Positions 1-10,890 of a stretch of DNA of 64,000 nucleotides are shown piece by piece. The notes under the pieces were generated by a model, which made no database searches, was not told the DNA's origin, and was given only the letters and a program-made list of their open reading frames with translations. Source of the stretch: Hahellaceae bacterium (GTDB lineage: Bacteria > Pseudomonadota > Gammaproteobacteria > Pseudomonadales > Oleiphilaceae); NCBI GenBank assembly GCA_024234575.1, contig JACKOB010000003.1:434001-498000 (forward strand), read 5' to 3'. Position 1 is the first letter of the stretch. Each line of letters opens with the position of its first letter. Both the position numbers and the translations under genes were made by a program.

Positions 1-1
1 C

Positions 2-157
2 ATTACCCGCGAAAATGGCGAAGATATTTTCGTACACTTCCGTTCTATTCGTGGCAGAGGTCACAGAAGCCTGCGCCAGGGGCAACCTGTCCGCTTTAGT
101 GTCACTGAAGGTGATAAGGGCTTGCAGGCCGAAAACGTTTCTGTGCTTAAAGAGTGA
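2..157 (+). CDS. Cold-shock-domain protein, C-terminal part (truncated by window edge)
   Basis: The open frame from base 2 to a TGA at 155-157 encodes the last 51 residues of a cold-shock (OB-fold, CspA-like) domain. The sequence GEDIFVHFRSIRGRG contains the RNP2-like FVHF motif that binds single-stranded nucleic acid, and the end QPVRFSVTEGDKGLQAENV is the usual last strands of the fold. The N-terminus lies outside the window, so it cannot be told whether this is a free ~70-residue Csp or the cold-shock domain of a longer protein. A strong hairpin terminator follows about 20 bases after the stop. Family assignment is firm; the specific role is unknown. Confidence 0.85.
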   Translation: MTRENGEDIFVHFRSIRGRGHRSLRQGQPVRFSVTEGDKGLQAENVSVLKE

Positions 158-174
158 TGGCAGGATAAAGCAGT

Positions 175-214
175 TTAAAAAAACCTCGTAATGTTACGAG
201 GTTTTTTTATTTTT
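175..214. terminator. Bidirectional intrinsic terminator
   Basis: An 11-bp perfect stem (181-191 with 194-204) with a 2-base loop has an A-run on its left and a T-run on its right. It can therefore end both the rightward cold-shock gene and the leftward gene at 230-619. This is seen directly in the sequence. Confidence 0.9.
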
Positions 215-229
215 TCCAGGCCGCAAGCT

Positions 230-619
230 TTAGTTCCAAACAACCTGTTTTTCTCCATCCGCGGTAATTCGCCACCACAACTGCTGTTCGGGAACGGCTT
301 CTTCTTCTGACCAGTTACCTTCTGAGCAGCGTATTTCTGTGTTTAAAGCAGCGAATGCATCTCTGGCGCACTCAAGATCTGTATTCCAAGGGGTGTCAGA
401 AGATTGAAACCAGACACAGGTAAAACGCTTCCCTACAGCTTCTGCCAAGACTTCGATGATGAGTACTTTAGATTCGTAAGAGCATTTGAACAGCTGTATA
501 TTTTTTCCCTGTTTGATCAGAGTGACAGGGCCTAAGCGTGTTTCTAACCACTCTTTGATTACATCGATTGTGCAGTCTTTGATATAAATTTCTATGTCTG
601 ACTGTGTGTTTGAAGTCAT
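230..619 (-). CDS. Conserved hypothetical protein, 129 aa
   Basis: A leftward gene of 129 residues with no signal peptide or membrane segment. It is acidic and rich in Trp and Cys (WFQSSDTPWN, LWWRITADGE near the end). I do not recognise a named family. It looks like a small soluble alpha/beta protein and shares its terminator with the convergent cold-shock gene. It is separated from the next leftward gene by about 55 bases, so it may be the last member of the dap-region transcript or have its own promoter. The codon use resembles its neighbours, which supports it being a real gene. Confidence 0.6.
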   Translation of the reverse strand: MTSNTQSDIEIYIKDCTIDVIKEWLETRLGPVTLIKQGKNIQLFKCSYESKVLIIEVLAEAVGKRFTCVWFQSSDTPWNTDLECARDAFAALNTEIRCSEGNWSEEEAVPEQQLWWRITADGEKQVVWN

Positions 620-673
620 TTAGTGATTTCTCTGCAATTTGTAAAAGTGGTTTGTAGGCGCATATATAGGTTG

Positions 674-913
674 TTATTTGCTGTCGATAAAATGCTTAAA
701 GCGAATAATCGCTAAAGAAATATAACCTTTGAAGGCAAAAATTCCACCTATGGCGGAGACAGTCAGGGCGGCCAAAGAAAACCACTCTCGCTTTTCGCTT
801 TCGGGCAAGTGAATTTCTAAAAGCATGAGTGCGCACAGTCCGCCAGCGCAAAGAATCGCACCAATGATAAATGTTTTAAAGTATCGGTTTTGTGCGTCTC
901 TTGCTGATTCCAT
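674..913 (-). CDS. Small two-TM membrane protein
   Basis: An open frame reaches back to 991, but that would overlap the end of dapE by 76 bases. The ATG at 913 begins two bases after the dapE stop codon and gives a 79-residue protein starting MESARDAQNRYF. It has two hydrophobic segments (about residues 16-36 and 48-70) separated by a short charged loop, so it is a small inner-membrane protein. The tight spacing suggests translational coupling to dapE. No family is recognised and no function is proposed. Confidence 0.55.
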   Translation of the reverse strand: MESARDAQNRYFKTFIIGAILCAGGLCALMLLEIHLPESEKREWFSLAALTVSAIGGIFAFKGYISLAIIRFKHFIDSK

Positions 914-915
914 TC

Positions 916-2154
<1,239 letters not shown>

Positions 2155-2189
2155 TTATTGTTTAGAACTGATCAAAAAATCATGCCGGT

Positions 2190-3218
2190 TTAGTTATTGG
2201 CATGAAGCTCTGCATTCAGCTCGATAGCGGTTTTGTTGGTTTTGCACTCTACTTGTCCGTTGATTGAATTTCGACGGAAGAGTAGATCGGACTTATTGGC
2301 CAGGTCTCGGGCTTTAACGCTTTCAACGACCTGGTTTTGGTCATCCAGCAATACCACTTTGGTTCCTGCGGTAATGTAAAGTCCTGCTTCAACCGTGCAG
2401 CGATCACCTAAAGGAATGCCGATGCCTGCGTTAGCACCCAAAAGGCAGTTTTCGCCCACAGATATAATGATGTTGCCGCCACCAGAAAGTGTGCCCATTG
2501 TTGAGCAACCGCCACCAAGATCTGAACCTTTGCCTACCAGTACACCTGCCGAGATTCTTCCTTCGACCATGGATGTCCCTACGGTGCCGGCATTAAAGTT
2601 AACAAAGCCTTCGTGCATGATGGTTGTGCCTTCTCCCACATAGGCGCCTAGGCGTACCCTGGCTGTGTCAGCGATACGTACGCCAGCAGGGACGACGTAA
2701 TCTGTCATTTGTGGGAACTTATCTACCGATTTAACTTCAACCTGAGTATTTGCCAACCGTGCTTGCAGTTGTCTTTGCGGTAACTCGGTCAGGTCAATCG
2801 CCCCCTGGTTAGTCCAGGCGACATTTGGCAGCAGGCCAAAGATGCCCTCCAGGTTAACGCCGTGTGGCTTAACCAATCTATGGCTGAGCAAATGCAGTTT
2901 GAGGTAGACCTCGGGAGTCGTACTGGCTTTCTCGTCGTTTGCAAGAATCGTAACGACGACTGGCCGCTCGCTGTCTTTGCACTGGTTAGCGAGTTCTGCC
3001 TGGTCAGCGTAGCCACCAGCAGAGAGTGCATCTGCGAGTCTCGAAAGTCGGTCTGCATCCACTTCAATAGCCTGGTTGCCACCGCTGTAGTTCAGGCTTT
3101 CACTGACGGCAGTAACGATTCCCTGCTCCGGGTTTAGCAGTGGACGAGGGAAGTAAACCTCAAGCCATTCCTGTTGATTGTTTTGCGTTCCTACTCCGAT
3201 GGCAAATGCGTAGCTCAT
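2190..3218 (-). CDS. dapD: 2,3,4,5-tetrahydropyridine-2,6-dicarboxylate N-succinyltransferase
   Basis: DapD transfers succinate from succinyl-CoA to tetrahydrodipicolinate, the first step of the succinylase route to diaminopimelate. The protein is 342 residues, the long form typical of Pseudomonas and relatives. The C-terminal half is a left-handed beta-helix of hexapeptide repeats (GAYVGEGTTIMHEG, GRISAGVLVGKGSDLGGGC, GTLSGGGN, GENCLLGANAGIGIPLGD), preceded by an N-terminal alpha/beta domain. It is placed between dapC and dapE, so successive pathway enzymes are neighbours. Assignment is firm. Confidence 0.95.
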   Translation of the reverse strand: MSYAFAIGVGTQNNQQEWLEVYFPRPLLNPEQGIVTAVSESLNYSGGNQAIEVDADRLSRLADALSAGGYADQAELANQCKDSERPVVVTILANDEKASTTPEVYLKLHLLSHRLVKPHGVNLEGIFGLLPNVAWTNQGAIDLTELPQRQLQARLANTQVEVKSVDKFPQMTDYVVPAGVRIADTARVRLGAYVGEGTTIMHEGFVNFNAGTVGTSMVEGRISAGVLVGKGSDLGGGCSTMGTLSGGGNIIISVGENCLLGANAGIGIPLGDRCTVEAGLYITAGTKVVLLDDQNQVVESVKARDLANKSDLLFRRNSINGQVECKTNKTAIELNAELHANN

Positions 3219-3281
3219 TGTTCGTACCTTTTTAACTGTGTTAATTAAAATCTTAAGGGTATCTGTTAAATATTACGTTGG

Positions 3282-3644
3282 TTACTCGGTCGCTGTCGTC
3301 AGAGCTTTCTCGTAAAGATCTGGTTTGAAACCAAAATAAATGCCGTTTTCTGTTTCTAATACTGGGCGCTTTATGGTACTTGGGTTTTCCATTAACGGCG
3401 CAAGTAAACCGGCGCTGAATATATTTTGCTGCTGGTCTGTTGTTAGTTTTCGCCAGGTTGTGCCGCGTTTGTTAACCACGGTCTCAAGCCCGGCGGCATC
3501 AATCCATTTGTTAAGCAAGGCTTCGTCAGGCGGCGCTTTTTTGAAGTCGATAAACTCATAATCAATGCCTTTTGTGTCTAGCCATACTCTTGCTTTCTTT
3601 ACCGTATCGCAGGCTTTAATGCCATACATGGTTACTTTTTGCAT
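3282..3644 (-). CDS. ArsC/Spx-family protein (YffB-like)
   Basis: A 120-residue thioredoxin-fold protein of the ArsC/Spx/YffB group. The N-terminus MYGIKACDTVKKAR carries the single active-site-like Cys12 of the YffB subgroup, and RGTTWRKL and PSTIKRPVLE match the conserved family blocks with the cis-Pro region. True ArsC arsenate reductases have further basic residues for arsenate; this type is usually only annotated as arsenate-reductase-like and may act as a glutathione-dependent thiol reductase. Genes of this type commonly sit between dapD and dapC in Pseudomonas-like genomes, which fits. The physiological role is not established. Confidence 0.85.
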   Translation of the reverse strand: MQKVTMYGIKACDTVKKARVWLDTKGIDYEFIDFKKAPPDEALLNKWIDAAGLETVVNKRGTTWRKLTTDQQQNIFSAGLLAPLMENPSTIKRPVLETENGIYFGFKPDLYEKALTTATE

Positions 3645-3674
3645 GCGAGAACCATTCCTTCTTTACGATTGGGT

Positions 3675-4910
3675 TTAATGGGCTTGTTGGCCGGTTTGCA
3701 GATTGTTTTCCAGGATAAACTGACGGATACGTTTAGCGGCCTCAACACACTCTTCAACGGATGCCACCAGGGCGATTCTGATGCGTTTTTTTCCGGGGTT
3801 TACGCCATTAACTTCCCTTGAAAGAAAGCTACCGGGTAGTACCGTCACATTCTGTTGCTTAAACAATTCTTTGGCGAAGGCTTCTTCGTCTATCGTAGTT
3901 TTCGGCCACAGGTAAAAGCTGGCGTCGGTTTGTTGCACATCCATTACGTCACGCAGTATCGCAAGCACCTGACTGAATTTTTTCCGATATTGTACCCGGT
4001 TTTCGAGGACATGAGCTTCGTCGTCCCAGCAGGCAGCGGAAGCCAGTTGCACTTGGATGGGCATCGCACAGCCGTGATAAGTTCGATAAAGCAAGAATTT
4101 TGCAATTAGTGCTGCATCTCCGGCTACAAAGCCTGATCTCAACCCTGGCAGGTTTGATCGTTTCGACAGACTGTGAAAGGCCAGACAGTTTTTAAAATCA
4201 TTTCTGCCCAGCTGGGCACAAACTTCGAGCAAGCCAATTGGCTTAACGTTTTCATCGCAATAGATTTCTGAGTAGCATTCGTCAGCGATTAATACAAAGC
4301 CATATTTGTCTGACAACGCAATCAGCTTTTTGTAGGTGTCGGCAGAGGTGACCGAGCCTGTTGGGTTTCCTGGGCTGCAGATGAAAACCATTTGACAGCG
4401 CTGCCAAGTGGCTTCCGGTACGCTGTCGTAGTCGGGAGTAAAATTATTTTCTTCCAAACAGGGAAGATAAACGGGCTCGGCGCCAGCCAATAAAGCTGCC
4501 CCTTCATAGATTTGATAAAAAGGGTTGGGCGAAATGACGACTGGTTTTTTAGCTTGCTGACTGTTGCGGTCTATGATCGTTTGGGTGATGGCAAATAAAG
4601 CCTCACGGGTGCCATTTACAGGAAGTATGTGTTTTTCTGGGTCTAGTAGAGTTGACGCTATCGCGAATCTGGTCGATAGCCAACGTGCGACTGATTGTCT
4701 GATTTCTGGTATGCCCTTGGTTGATGGATACACCGCCAATTTATCGAGATTCTCTGCCAATGCCTGCACCACAAATGCTGGTGAAGTGTGTTTGGGCTCG
4801 CCAATTGACAATGCTATATGCGGTAAATGCGCTGGTGGCGTTATACCAGCTTTTAATGCTGTCAATTTTTCGAACGGGTAAGGGTGAAGCTCATTAAGTT
4901 CTGAATTCAT
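3675..4910 (-). CDS. dapC: Succinyldiaminopimelate transaminase
   Basis: A fold-type I PLP aminotransferase of 411 residues converting N-succinyl-2-amino-6-ketopimelate to N-succinyl-LL-diaminopimelate with glutamate as amino donor. Visible motifs are SPGNPTG (about 179-185), the PLP-ring Asp in LIADECYSEIY (Asp210), and the Schiff-base lysine in SLSKRSNLPG (Lys250), with the phosphate-contacting Arg in LRSGF. The location beside dapD and dapE makes DapC much more likely than a generic aspartate aminotransferase. It is transcribed leftward after glnD, with 133 bases between them. Confidence 0.93.
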   Translation of the reverse strand: MNSELNELHPYPFEKLTALKAGITPPAHLPHIALSIGEPKHTSPAFVVQALAENLDKLAVYPSTKGIPEIRQSVARWLSTRFAIASTLLDPEKHILPVNGTREALFAITQTIIDRNSQQAKKPVVISPNPFYQIYEGAALLAGAEPVYLPCLEENNFTPDYDSVPEATWQRCQMVFICSPGNPTGSVTSADTYKKLIALSDKYGFVLIADECYSEIYCDENVKPIGLLEVCAQLGRNDFKNCLAFHSLSKRSNLPGLRSGFVAGDAALIAKFLLYRTYHGCAMPIQVQLASAACWDDEAHVLENRVQYRKKFSQVLAILRDVMDVQQTDASFYLWPKTTIDEEAFAKELFKQQNVTVLPGSFLSREVNGVNPGKKRIRIALVASVEECVEAAKRIRQFILENNLQTGQQAH

Positions 4911-5042
4911 AGTGATTCAATTAAGTTCTAAATAGTAATGCAATTAATTTCTAATAGGTGAAGTGCGCCGGCGTGGGCAGTGGCGCGAATTATAGCGTAA
5001 TTACCTTTGTGATCACAGGCGAGCCATATTGGCGTGAATTGT

Positions 5043-7766
5043 TTAAAGGTAAAGCTCTCCCTTCAGGTTTTCATCCAGTTGCTTGCAGATATCGTACTGC
5101 AATGCTTGGCAAACCTGGGCGTTGCTTAGTGGGTCGCCATTGTCGTCCGTGATAAAAAAAACATCCTCCACCCGCTCGCCAAGGGTTGCGATCTTTGCGT
5201 TGACGAGTGATATGTTGTGCTTTAGTAAAACCAGGCCTACGCGCGCCAACAAGCCAGGACGATCAGGTGTTATCACTTCCATAACAGTTCTTTGGTTGAT
5301 GGTGTCATTGCTAAAAGTAACCTCCGTCGGAAACGCGAACATTTTAAGTTGCCTTGGCGTGCGCCGACTGATAATGCTTGGGTAATCTTCTGGGTCGTCC
5401 AGTTCATCAAAAAGGCGTTGTCGAATGCGCTCCTTTCTTGATGGGTCTTGTGCCAGAGATTGGCTGTTTTCATCAAGGATGATGAAGCTGCTCAAGCTAA
5501 ATGGCCCAAATGATGAACTAATGCGAGCGTCAACAATGTTTAGATTAAGTTGTTCTAGTACGGCGGTTGTCGCGGCGAAAAGATCAATGCGTGAGCGTAC
5601 GTAGATCATGATTTGCGTATGGCTGTTTTTGCCGCTGCCAAGAATATCGCGGATTAATATCAACGGTTCCTGGCTGCGTCCGTGGGTCATAATTGCGGCG
5701 GTTTGCCATGCGATTTCAGTGGTAGAGTCCTGCAGGAAGTAATCATCCTCAAGCATCTTCCAAAGTTTCATGACATCGCGCTTTTTAAAGTCTTGTTCGA
5801 GCAGTATTTGCAGGGCTTCCTGTTTGGTCGCCTCAATCCAATCGTTTCTATCTATCGGGTTATCAACGCCGCGACGCAGCGCTCTTTTTGCTTCGAGGTA
5901 AAGCTGTCGTAACAGGGTTGAACGCCAAGTGTTCCAAAGAGTGGGGTTGGTCGCACTAATATCGGCGACAGTGAGCACATATAAATAGTCTAAATGAACG
6001 TGGCTTGGGACTTCGCGTGCAAACTGATGAATGACTTCGGGGTCTTGAGTGTCCTTCTTTTGAGCAGTAATGGACATTAGCAAGTGATGTTTAACCAGCC
6101 ATGCAACGAGTTGTGTGTCACGCTCGCTAAGTCGGTGCTTTTTACAAAAAACTTCAGCATCTGCGGCGCCCAAATCAGAGTGATCACCGCCTCTTCCCTT
6201 GGCAATGTCGTGATATAATCCAGCGATATAGATAAGCTCAAGTTTTGGGAGTCGTTTAATCAGCCGCGTTGCTAAAGGGTATCTTTCCTGGGACTCTGGG
6301 TGCCTAAACTCAATCATGTTTTTAATGACTCTCAGCGTATGAGCGTCAACGGTATAAATGTGAAACAGATCGTGCTGCATTTGCCCGACAACCTGGCCAA
6401 ATTCAGGAAGGTATCTTCCGAGAATGTTATATCGCTTCATGTACGATAAGGTTTGGTGCAACGGGTGTGGTGTCTTTAATATCTCCATAAATAAAGAAAT
6501 GTTGGTGATGTTATGGCGGAACTCATCGTTAATTAAGTGACGATGTGCTCTGATGGCGCGAATAGTGCTTGCGCGAAAACCTTTTATTTGCGGGTTTTGT
6601 GCGGTCAAAAGAAAAACTTCGAGCAGTGCATACGGGGCATAGGCGAAAACACCTGTGTTGATCGCCTCAATGTAACGACCACGAATTTGAAAGCGCTTGT
6701 TAAGCGGGGTGGTTTCAATCTCTTCACTTTCGCGAAGAATTGCTTCATCAAAATATTGAAGTATGACATCTGTTAATTCAGCAAGCGCTAAAACCACCCT
6801 GTAATATTCCTTCATCATCGCTTCTACGGCGAGTTTTTTATCGCTGTTGCTGTACCCTAAGAGTCTTGCGAGTGCGCGCTGGTGATCAAATAACAGTCTG
6901 TTTTCATTGCGCTTAGCAAGCATTTGCAGACCATACCGCATGCGCCAAAGAAAGGTTTCACCGTCCCTGAGTGTGCTTAATTCTTCGTCAGTTAAAAATT
7001 GATGACTGCTAAGCTCGGTAACGTAAGAAGTGCCAAAATGTCGTTTGGTGATCCAGCCGATGGTTTGAATGTCTCTGAGCGTGCCTGGTGAAGCTTTTAG
7101 GTTGGGTTCGAGGTTGTACTCTGTATCACCATATTTTTCGTGACGTTGACGTTGTTCGTCGCGCTTTGCTAAAAAGTAAGCGCGATCTGTATAAATCTCA
7201 TCGGAGTAAACGTGTTGATGAAGTTCTTGGCGCAAATCTTCGTTGCCGGAAATAGTTCGTGTTTCGAGCAAATTAGTGGCAATCGTGACGTCTTCTCTCG
7301 CCGCGGTTATGCATTCGTCCATGGTTCTTGCGCTTTGACCGATATCCAGTCGCAGATCCCACAAAAGAGTCACAAAGCTGGAGATATTCTCCCGATACTG
7401 ATCGCTAAATTCAGTCTTGGATAGAATAAGCAGATCGATATCAGAATATGGATGCAGTTCTCCTCGCCCGTAACCACCGACGGCAATTAAACTGATGTCA
7501 TCTGTCTCTGCCCATGAGAATCTGCTCCACAGTAGCGACAAAATCTGGTCCATAAATATTGCGCGTCCAGCCACAAGTTTGCGAACATCCTCCCCTTGTT
7601 TGAACTGTTCATCCAGGACGTTGGAGGCAGCGGCTAGAGCCGCTCTGACTGCGGGTACTGGCGATACAGCGTGCACAAGCGTTTCTTTAAGGCTTGTTAT
7701 GTCGACAAGCTGCTCGCGACTAGCGTGCATGTTATCTGTATCTTTGGGTTCGCTTGGGATGCTCAT
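5043..7766 (-). CDS. glnD: Bifunctional PII uridylyltransferase/uridylyl-removing enzyme
   Basis: GlnD senses glutamine and adds or removes UMP on PII signalling proteins, setting nitrogen-assimilation status. Domains in order: nucleotidyltransferase domain with GGYGRGELHPYSDIDL (Gly-rich loop and catalytic Asp pair), helical middle region, HD hydrolase domain with LYHDIAKGRGGDH, and two C-terminal ACT domains (ILVRSRIDLFAATTAVL-like segment and VITPDRPGLLARVG). The open frame extends to 7838, but that start would overlap map by 41 bases. The ATG at 7766 gives 907 residues and leaves a normal N-terminal length, so I chose it; its ribosome-binding site is weak. Confidence 0.94.
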   Translation of the reverse strand: MSIPSEPKDTDNMHASREQLVDITSLKETLVHAVSPVPAVRAALAAASNVLDEQFKQGEDVRKLVAGRAIFMDQILSLLWSRFSWAETDDISLIAVGGYGRGELHPYSDIDLLILSKTEFSDQYRENISSFVTLLWDLRLDIGQSARTMDECITAAREDVTIATNLLETRTISGNEDLRQELHQHVYSDEIYTDRAYFLAKRDEQRQRHEKYGDTEYNLEPNLKASPGTLRDIQTIGWITKRHFGTSYVTELSSHQFLTDEELSTLRDGETFLWRMRYGLQMLAKRNENRLLFDHQRALARLLGYSNSDKKLAVEAMMKEYYRVVLALAELTDVILQYFDEAILRESEEIETTPLNKRFQIRGRYIEAINTGVFAYAPYALLEVFLLTAQNPQIKGFRASTIRAIRAHRHLINDEFRHNITNISLFMEILKTPHPLHQTLSYMKRYNILGRYLPEFGQVVGQMQHDLFHIYTVDAHTLRVIKNMIEFRHPESQERYPLATRLIKRLPKLELIYIAGLYHDIAKGRGGDHSDLGAADAEVFCKKHRLSERDTQLVAWLVKHHLLMSITAQKKDTQDPEVIHQFAREVPSHVHLDYLYVLTVADISATNPTLWNTWRSTLLRQLYLEAKRALRRGVDNPIDRNDWIEATKQEALQILLEQDFKKRDVMKLWKMLEDDYFLQDSTTEIAWQTAAIMTHGRSQEPLILIRDILGSGKNSHTQIMIYVRSRIDLFAATTAVLEQLNLNIVDARISSSFGPFSLSSFIILDENSQSLAQDPSRKERIRQRLFDELDDPEDYPSIISRRTPRQLKMFAFPTEVTFSNDTINQRTVMEVITPDRPGLLARVGLVLLKHNISLVNAKIATLGERVEDVFFITDDNGDPLSNAQVCQALQYDICKQLDENLKGELYL

Positions 7767-7797
7767 GATTTGGTGTCCAGAGATGCTACATTCAAGA

Positions 7798-8601
7798 TCA
7801 AAATTCGCCTGTGGACTTAAGTTTTTCCCAAAGAGCATGCTCTTCTTTACGCAAAGTTAGTATTTCGACACCATTGGCGGTTACAGCGACTGTATGTTCC
7901 CACTGGGCAGATAACTTGTGATCTTTTGTCACGACAGTCCAATCGTCCGGCAATAATTTGCAATGCCGTTTACCTTGGTTGATCATCGGTTCTATGGTGA
8001 ACGTCATTCCTTCTTTTATGGCCATACCTGTTCCAGGTGATCCATAGTGCATCACTTGCGGTTCTTCATGAAATACTTTGCCGATGCCATGGCCGCAATA
8101 TTCCCGCACAACCGAATAGTGGTTGTTCTCCGCATGAGTTTGAATGACGTGGCCGATATCGCCAAGCTTAACGCCAGGTTTTACCATCAGAATGCCTTTA
8201 AACATGCATTCTTGAGTGATTCGAACGAGTCTTTCTGCTGCGGGGGATGGCTTACCTACGAAAAACATCTTACTAGTATCACCATGGAAGCCATCTTTAA
8301 TGACGGTGATGTCTATATTGACTATATCGCCAGCTTTAAGCTTCTTTTTGTCACTTGGAATGCCATGACAAATGACATGGTTTACTGATGTGCAAATCGA
8401 TTTTGGGAAGCCTTTGTAGTTAAGTGGTGCAGGGATGGCCTGTTGTACTTCGGTAATGTATTTGTGACAGATCAGATCAAGTTCGCCGGTTGTTATTCCT
8501 GGCTGCACATATTCTTCGATCATCTCCAGAACTTCGCCAGCTAGTTTGCCGGCGACTCTCATTTTTTCTATTTCTTCTGCGTTTTTGATCTGCACTTTCA
8601 T
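7798..8601 (-). CDS. map: Methionine aminopeptidase, type I
   Basis: Map removes the initiator methionine from nascent proteins. The protein is 267 residues, standard for the bacterial type I enzyme. The five metal ligands and catalytic histidines lie in recognisable blocks: NIDITVIKDGFHGDTSKMF (two Asp ligands), YCGHGIGKVFHEEP (His ligand and catalytic His), MTFTIEPMI (Glu ligand) and QWEHTVAVT (last Glu ligand). It is divergently transcribed from rpsB across a 320-base gap, the arrangement usual in gammaproteobacteria. Confidence 0.97.
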   Translation of the reverse strand: MKVQIKNAEEIEKMRVAGKLAGEVLEMIEEYVQPGITTGELDLICHKYITEVQQAIPAPLNYKGFPKSICTSVNHVICHGIPSDKKKLKAGDIVNIDITVIKDGFHGDTSKMFFVGKPSPAAERLVRITQECMFKGILMVKPGVKLGDIGHVIQTHAENNHYSVVREYCGHGIGKVFHEEPQVMHYGSPGTGMAIKEGMTFTIEPMINQGKRHCKLLPDDWTVVTKDHKLSAQWEHTVAVTANGVEILTLRKEEHALWEKLKSTGEF

Positions 8602-8921
8602 CGGGTTCTTTTGCCTGTAATCTGGTTTGTCATATGAGGACTGATGGCGGTTTGCTTAGGCGAAACTGAGATCCCGCGCCGCTTTTTCGCTACATTCTAA
8701 ACGGATCTCTCTAACAAACAAAGTTGAGCTCGAATTTAAGCGCGAAAAAACACAAAACTGGAAAATATATTCCCTGTGTGGTATAAAGCGCGCGCTTTTC
8801 GGCAATTGCAGCCGTAAAGCTAAAAAATCACACATATGCCGACACGTCACTCTGGGTGCCTTCTTGAAGGGTTGAGTGGTGGGGTGTATGGAGGTCTAAC
8901 CCAATCTAACATAGGTGTATT
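8602..8921. other. Divergent map/rpsB intergenic region
   Basis: This 320-base stretch has no convincing gene. It must hold the promoters for leftward map and rightward rpsB and the untranslated leader of rpsB, which in gammaproteobacteria is autoregulated by S2. About 135 bases separate the candidate promoter at 8759-8787 from the rpsB start. I could not fold the leader with confidence. Confidence 0.6.
8759..8787 (+). promoter_or_regulatory. Candidate rpsB-tsf promoter
   Basis: A -35-like TGGAAA and a -10 TATAAA are separated by 17 bases. They are followed immediately by a GC-rich discriminator (GCGCGCGC), the feature expected of stringently controlled ribosomal-protein promoters. The -35 is only a partial match. 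Confidence 0.5.
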
Positions 8922-9671
8922 ATGGCAGAAGTTACAATGAGAGACCTGCTCAAGGCAGGCGTTCACTTTGGTCACCAGACTCGTTACTGGAACCCGAAAA
9001 TGCGCAAGTATATTTTCGGCGCAAGAAACAAAATTCATATCATTAACCTTGAGCAGACTGTACCAGCGTTCAATGATGCATTGAATTTCGTTACTAAGCT
9101 GACTGAAGGTAAAAACAAGGTGTTGTTTGTTGGCACCAAGCGTGCGGCATCAAAGATTGTGAAAGAGCAGGCCGAAAGGGCCAATATGCCTTTCGTAAAT
9201 CACCGCTGGTTAGGTGGAATGTTGACGAACTATAAAACGATTCGTCAGTCAATTCGTCGCTTTCGTGAACTAGAAGCACAGTCCCAAGACGGCACTTTTG
9301 ATAAGCTGACCAAGAAAGAAATACTGATGCTTACCCGTGAAATGGAAAAGCTTGACCGTTCAATCGGTGGTATCAAGAACATGGGCGGCTTGCCAGATGC
9401 GTTGTTTGTTATTGACGTTGATCATGAGCGAATTGCAATTAAAGAAGCCAATAAGCTGGGTATTCCTGTTATCGGTATCGTTGATACAAACAGTGATCCG
9501 GACGGCGTTGATTATGTTATTCCAGGTAACGATGACGCGATCAGAGCTATTCAGGTATATGTAAACGCTTTCGCGACAGCCTGTATTGAAGGTGGCTCTA
9601 GCGCAGCAACTTCTGCAGATGAGTTTGTTGAAGTTCAAGATGCTGCAGAGCAGGGCGTTGATGCTGAGTAA
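8922..9671 (+). CDS. rpsB: 30S ribosomal protein S2
   Basis: S2 is a small-subunit protein bound late in assembly and needed for S1 attachment. The N-terminus [22 protein letters not shown] and the blocks [21 protein letters not shown] and [12 protein letters not shown] are family hallmarks; the length of 249 residues is normal. It begins at an ATG preceded by an AGGTG ribosome-binding sequence. It heads the translation/envelope block and is followed by a hairpin terminator before tsf, suggesting partial read-through as in other bacteria. Confidence 0.98.
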   Translation: MAEVTMRDLLKAGVHFGHQTRYWNPKMRKYIFGARNKIHIINLEQTVPAFNDALNFVTKLTEGKNKVLFVGTKRAASKIVKEQAERANMPFVNHRWLGGMLTNYKTIRQSIRRFRELEAQSQDGTFDKLTKKEILMLTREMEKLDRSIGGIKNMGGLPDALFVIDVDHERIAIKEANKLGIPVIGIVDTNSDPDGVDYVIPGNDDAIRAIQVYVNAFATACIEGGSSAATSADEFVEVQDAAEQGVDAE

Positions 9672-9732
9672 GTAAGGCGTTTGTTGCCTGACAACCACTA
9701 TTCATTGTTTTAGCGAGTTGTTTGGCAATGTT

Positions 9733-9755
9733 AAAAGGGGCTAAGGCCCCTTTTT
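9733..9755 (+). terminator. Intrinsic terminator between rpsB and tsf
   Basis: A 9-bp stem (9733-9741 with 9746-9754) with loop TAAG is followed by a T-run. It probably attenuates rather than blocks transcription into tsf. Confidence 0.85.
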
Positions 9756-9859
9756 ATTAAGTTTTTTTGTTTATGAAAGTTGGTGCTGGCAAGTTGTATT
9801 CTTTTGGTTACAGTTGTGAGTATCGTGTATATCAAGATTTGAATTTGAGAGGATTTACG

Positions 9860-10729
9860 ATGGCGGCTATTTCTGCAGCAATGGTAAAAGAGCTTCGCGA
9901 GCGTACTGGCTTGGGAATGATGGAGTGCAAAAAGGCACTGGTTGAATCGGCAGGTGATATTGATGCGGCGATTGAAGAGCTGAGAAAGAGTAGCGGAATG
10001 AAAGCTGCCAAGAAAGCTGGGCGTATTGCGGCTGATGGTGTTATCCGTACGAAGATTGCCGAAGATGGTAGTTATGGCGTGTTGGTCGAAGTAAATAGCG
10101 AAACTGACTTTGTTGCACGGGATGACAACTTCTCTACTTTTGTTGACAAGGTTGTAGATCTGGCTTTTGCAACGAAAGAAACAGACGTAGCTAAATTGAT
10201 GGCTGGCGATCTTGAGTCTGCGCGTGAAGCGTTGGTGCAGAAAATTGGTGAGAACATTTCTGTGCGTCGTGTCGTCATTGAATCTGCTGAGGCCGGCGCA
10301 GTAGGCGGCTACGTGCATGGAAATAACCGAATCGGTGTTTTGGTTGCACTGAAAGGTGGTAATGTTGACTTGGCTCGTGATATTGCCATGCATGTTGCAG
10401 CGGTGAATCCTCAGTTTGTTAACACGACAGACATTCCTGCAGAAGTTGTTGCGAAAGAGAAAGAAATTCTTATTGCACAGCCAGATATGGCGGGTAAGCC
10501 AGCGGAAATCGTTGAGAAAATCATCGGTGGTCGTTTGAGTAAATTTATGGCTGAAATCAGCTTGGTTGAGCAGGCTTTTGTTAAAGATCCCGATGTGAAA
10601 GTTGGTGCCTTGGCTAAAAAGGCGGGTGCAGAAATTGCGACTTTTACTCGTTTTGAGGTGGGTGAAGGTATTGAGAAGGAAGAAGTGGATTTTGCAGCCG
10701 AGGTGGCTGCTGCCGTTAAAGGCGCGTAA
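9860..10729 (+). CDS. tsf: Elongation factor Ts
   Basis: EF-Ts is the guanine nucleotide exchange factor for EF-Tu. The open frame runs back to 9767, but the family N-terminus ([20 protein letters not shown]) begins at the ATG at 9860, which is preceded by GAGAGG; this gives 289 residues, the usual length. The [12 protein letters not shown] block that contacts EF-Tu, followed by the core domain and C-terminal module, is complete. It follows rpsB as in nearly all bacteria. Confidence 0.98.
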   Translation: MAAISAAMVKELRERTGLGMMECKKALVESAGDIDAAIEELRKSSGMKAAKKAGRIAADGVIRTKIAEDGSYGVLVEVNSETDFVARDDNFSTFVDKVVDLAFATKETDVAKLMAGDLESAREALVQKIGENISVRRVVIESAEAGAVGGYVHGNNRIGVLVALKGGNVDLARDIAMHVAAVNPQFVNTTDIPAEVVAKEKEILIAQPDMAGKPAEIVEKIIGGRLSKFMAEISLVEQAFVKDPDVKVGALAKKAGAEIATFTRFEVGEGIEKEEVDFAAEVAAAVKGA

Positions 10730-10747
10730 TTTCACTTTTTGACTTTC

Positions 10748-10808
10748 GAAACGCTGGGTTTGATAAAAGATTTGTCAGTGTCTTTTACAAATGCAGCGTT
10801 TTTTTTTG
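10748..10808 (+). terminator. Intrinsic terminator after tsf
   Basis: An outer stem (AACGCTG near 10750 with CAGCGTT ending at 10800) and an inner ATTTGT/ACAAAT stem are followed by a run of nine or more T residues, ending the rpsB-tsf transcript. Confidence 0.75.
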
Positions 10809-10890
10809 TCACCCTGTCTACCTTTTTATAGCCGATTCAATTAGGTTTATGTGGGGTCGGTGTCTTGCTTCGTCCTTTTTTTTCACAGGC

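Noticed and set aside
9731..10735. A 334-codon open frame antisense to tsf
   Set aside because: It mirrors tsf over its whole length, has no ribosome-binding site, and its composition (Asn/His/Phe-rich) is what codon-biased tsf gives on the other strand.
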